From Cololabis saira (Eukaryota > Chordata > Actinopteri > Beloniformes > Belonidae), in contig NC_084591.1 of the NCBI RefSeq assembly GCF_033807715.1, positions 33,388,590-33,452,589 on the forward strand: DNA of 64,000 nucleotides. The letters run 5' to 3'. Under the pieces are notes generated by a model that made no database searches, was not told the origin of the DNA, and was given only the letters and a program-made list of their open reading frames with translations. Both the position numbers and the translations under genes were made by a program. Positions 62,409-64,000 of the stretch are shown in pieces. How positions within the stretch are numbered: position 1 is the first letter of the stretch; each line of letters opens with the position of its first letter.

Positions 62409-64000
62409 CTGTAAAACACACGGAGCTCGTCACTCCTCATGCGCGTCGCCAGAAGCGCCGCTAGGGGGCAGCAGAGTCCGCACTGGAAATCCCTGCCGCA
62501 CATTCAGCGGCCGCACATTGTTTGCAAATGGACTTCCTGGATGTTTCTGCTGCTCTCTTTCTCTCTGAGATGACATTACAATGACATGGTGGGACTGAAT
62601 CCACACTGCTGCCGGTCAGACGGGGAAATGCCTTTTAGACATCTCCAGACTTCCCCACAAGTCTCCTCTCTCCCCTCCTCTGCTCTTGGCCCTTGACCCC
62701 GAGCACTCCCGCAGGAAGCAGATGTAAAGGCAGGGACACACAGACATCAATACGCAAACACATGTTTGTAGCCATTAGGCTGATGTAAAGACAAGTTTAA
62801 AAGCCTTTAAACTGAGCGGCCAGTCAACGAGCCAGTGTTGAGGCTGACGTGAGAAACTGGCTCCTCTGCAGGAAAAAGCCAATAAGTTGCAATAAAGCTC
62901 CAATTACAGCAACTGTCTGGGTAATGTCTCCTGCAGGACCAAGGAAATGCACCGTGGACACCAAGCGTGGTGGACGACTATCAAAAGCTCAGAGGCTTGC
63001 TGGTAAAATCAATCCATGCAGTAAACAGAGAGCACGTAATCAATGAGACATGTTACACGGATGTTTGTGCGGAAGAAAAGCAAAGTGTGAAGCACTTTGT
63101 AGGACCTGGAAGAGGTTAAAGGGGTACCAGGTTTACGGATTACCAGACAGGTTCATGTGCACTGTTTCATCTTTTTAAAGATCTCCGGTTAAATGTTGTG
63201 GGAATATAAATAGACCAGGATTAATGCTTCCCATCCTTCTTTTATTTTATTAGCAGGGAGACAGGAAGTGTTTTTGTGGCTCAAACTGGCGGTCCGGAGA
63301 CTCTGCTCGGACACCGACATCATGAATGGTAATTTTCTGCGTGAATGACATGCCTGGAAAATAACGTTTAAAGCAGTTAAAGCTGCTGTTTAATCGACCT
63401 TAACCTGTTTACCTTTGTTTGTTCGTTACAACACCAGGTTTAAACAAAACTACTTATGAGAATTTGGCATAAAGTGTGAAATATTTATGAACTTAGAGTG
63501 TGAACTTAGAGTGTGAGTGAAAAATGAATATATTGTTTTTTCAGACTCTTGGGGACGGTTGTATCTCTGGGTTTTCTATCTCTACTCCCTTTCAAACCAA
63601 ACCTGCAGAGACTGTAGCGGCGCCTGACAGAGCACCCCGAGAGGAGCCCACGGCAGGAGACTCAGGCTGCACCTCATTCATCACACGGTCCCACTCCTGA
63701 CATCTGCGCCCCTCTTCCACCCTCACCCTTCTCTCTTTCAGGGCTGCTGTTGCACAGAGAGACGGCTACCGGGGCCAGGAACTCTGCAATGCAGCAAAGA
63801 AGCCATTACTTCCAGTGCCTTCCATCGCTATGACAACAACCTCAGAGGTTTGAAGGCTGTTTGCTCTGCAAAGAACACTCTGGATGTTAAAATGCCAGAG
63901 AAGTTAATTTGTTTTCTGCCGCTTCGTGTCATTTCTAGAAGAAGGTTGTTTTTTTTTCTCCTTTGTAAAAAAAAAAAAAGGAGATGAACATCATCTGAAA
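62409..64000. other. cd81 upstream intron and flank
   Basis: No further cd81 exon was recognised. The stretch holds a CTCF-like motif (62455-62473) and, on the plus strand, a TATAAATAG (63205-63213) followed by a short ATG-plus-splice candidate reported as a finding. Otherwise I see nothing I can name. Confidence 0.5.
62455..62473 (+). promoter_or_regulatory. CTCF-like motif
   Basis: 'gccgctagggggcagcag' closely follows the CTCF core pattern CCRSYAGRKGGCRS. It lies about 50 bp upstream of the cd81 exon at 62408. Binding is inferred from the motif only. Confidence 0.35.

Overview
This is eukaryotic DNA from a ray-finned fish. Genes are split into short exons with GT...AG introns. There are long (TA)n, (ATT)n, (GT)n and pentanucleotide runs, tRNA-derived SINEs, LINE 3' ends, a Tc1-like relic and MITEs of teleost type. 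Three complete genes and two partial ones were rebuilt by following splice sites and reading phase by eye. No aligner or database was run.

Layout. (1) About 1-9.5 kb: the 5' end of a minus-strand gene, with a GC-rich first exon near 9.2 kb and two further short exons at 7.0 and 6.4 kb. It encodes a Ser-rich N-terminus that I could not identify, and the rest runs off the left edge. (2) 9.5-15.4 kb: intergenic and repeat-rich, with a SINE, simple repeats and a LINE 3' end carrying a 40-bp minisatellite. (3) 15.4-28.5 kb, plus: ano9 (TMEM16J-type anoctamin), 24 coding exons, 771 codons. (4) 29.4-36.1 kb, plus: sigirr, 10 coding exons, 518 codons. It has two Ig-like modules where mammalian SIGIRR has one. 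(5) 36.5-49.7 kb, minus: pkp3 (plakophilin-3), 13 coding exons, 851 codons, tail to tail with sigirr. (6) 49.7-57.3 kb: intergenic, holding a 1.1-kb compound 8-bp/6-bp repeat and one copy of a 0.6-kb dispersed block. (7) 57.3-62.4 kb, minus: the last six exons of cd81. One intron is swollen by a 2.9-kb nested transposon cluster flanked by a 16-bp target-site duplication. The 5' exons of cd81 lie beyond the right edge or were not recognised. (8) 62.4-64 kb: upstream cd81 sequence with a CTCF-like motif and a weak candidate for a small TATA-driven transcript.

How the genes relate. PKP3-SIGIRR-ANO9 is the same trio found together on human 11p15.5, so the block is conserved synteny. CD81 lies elsewhere in human 11p15.5 and is a close neighbour here. 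The products do not form one pathway: ANO9 is a membrane scramblase/channel-family protein, SIGIRR a negative regulator of IL-1R/TLR signalling, PKP3 a desmosomal armadillo protein and CD81 a tetraspanin organiser. All are plausible in epithelial or immune cells. I saw no clearly new biological system. The best leads are the two-Ig SIGIRR and its TIR residues, the nested insertion next to a cd81 splice donor, the foldback element with a P2X7-like peptide, and the unidentified Ser-rich gene.
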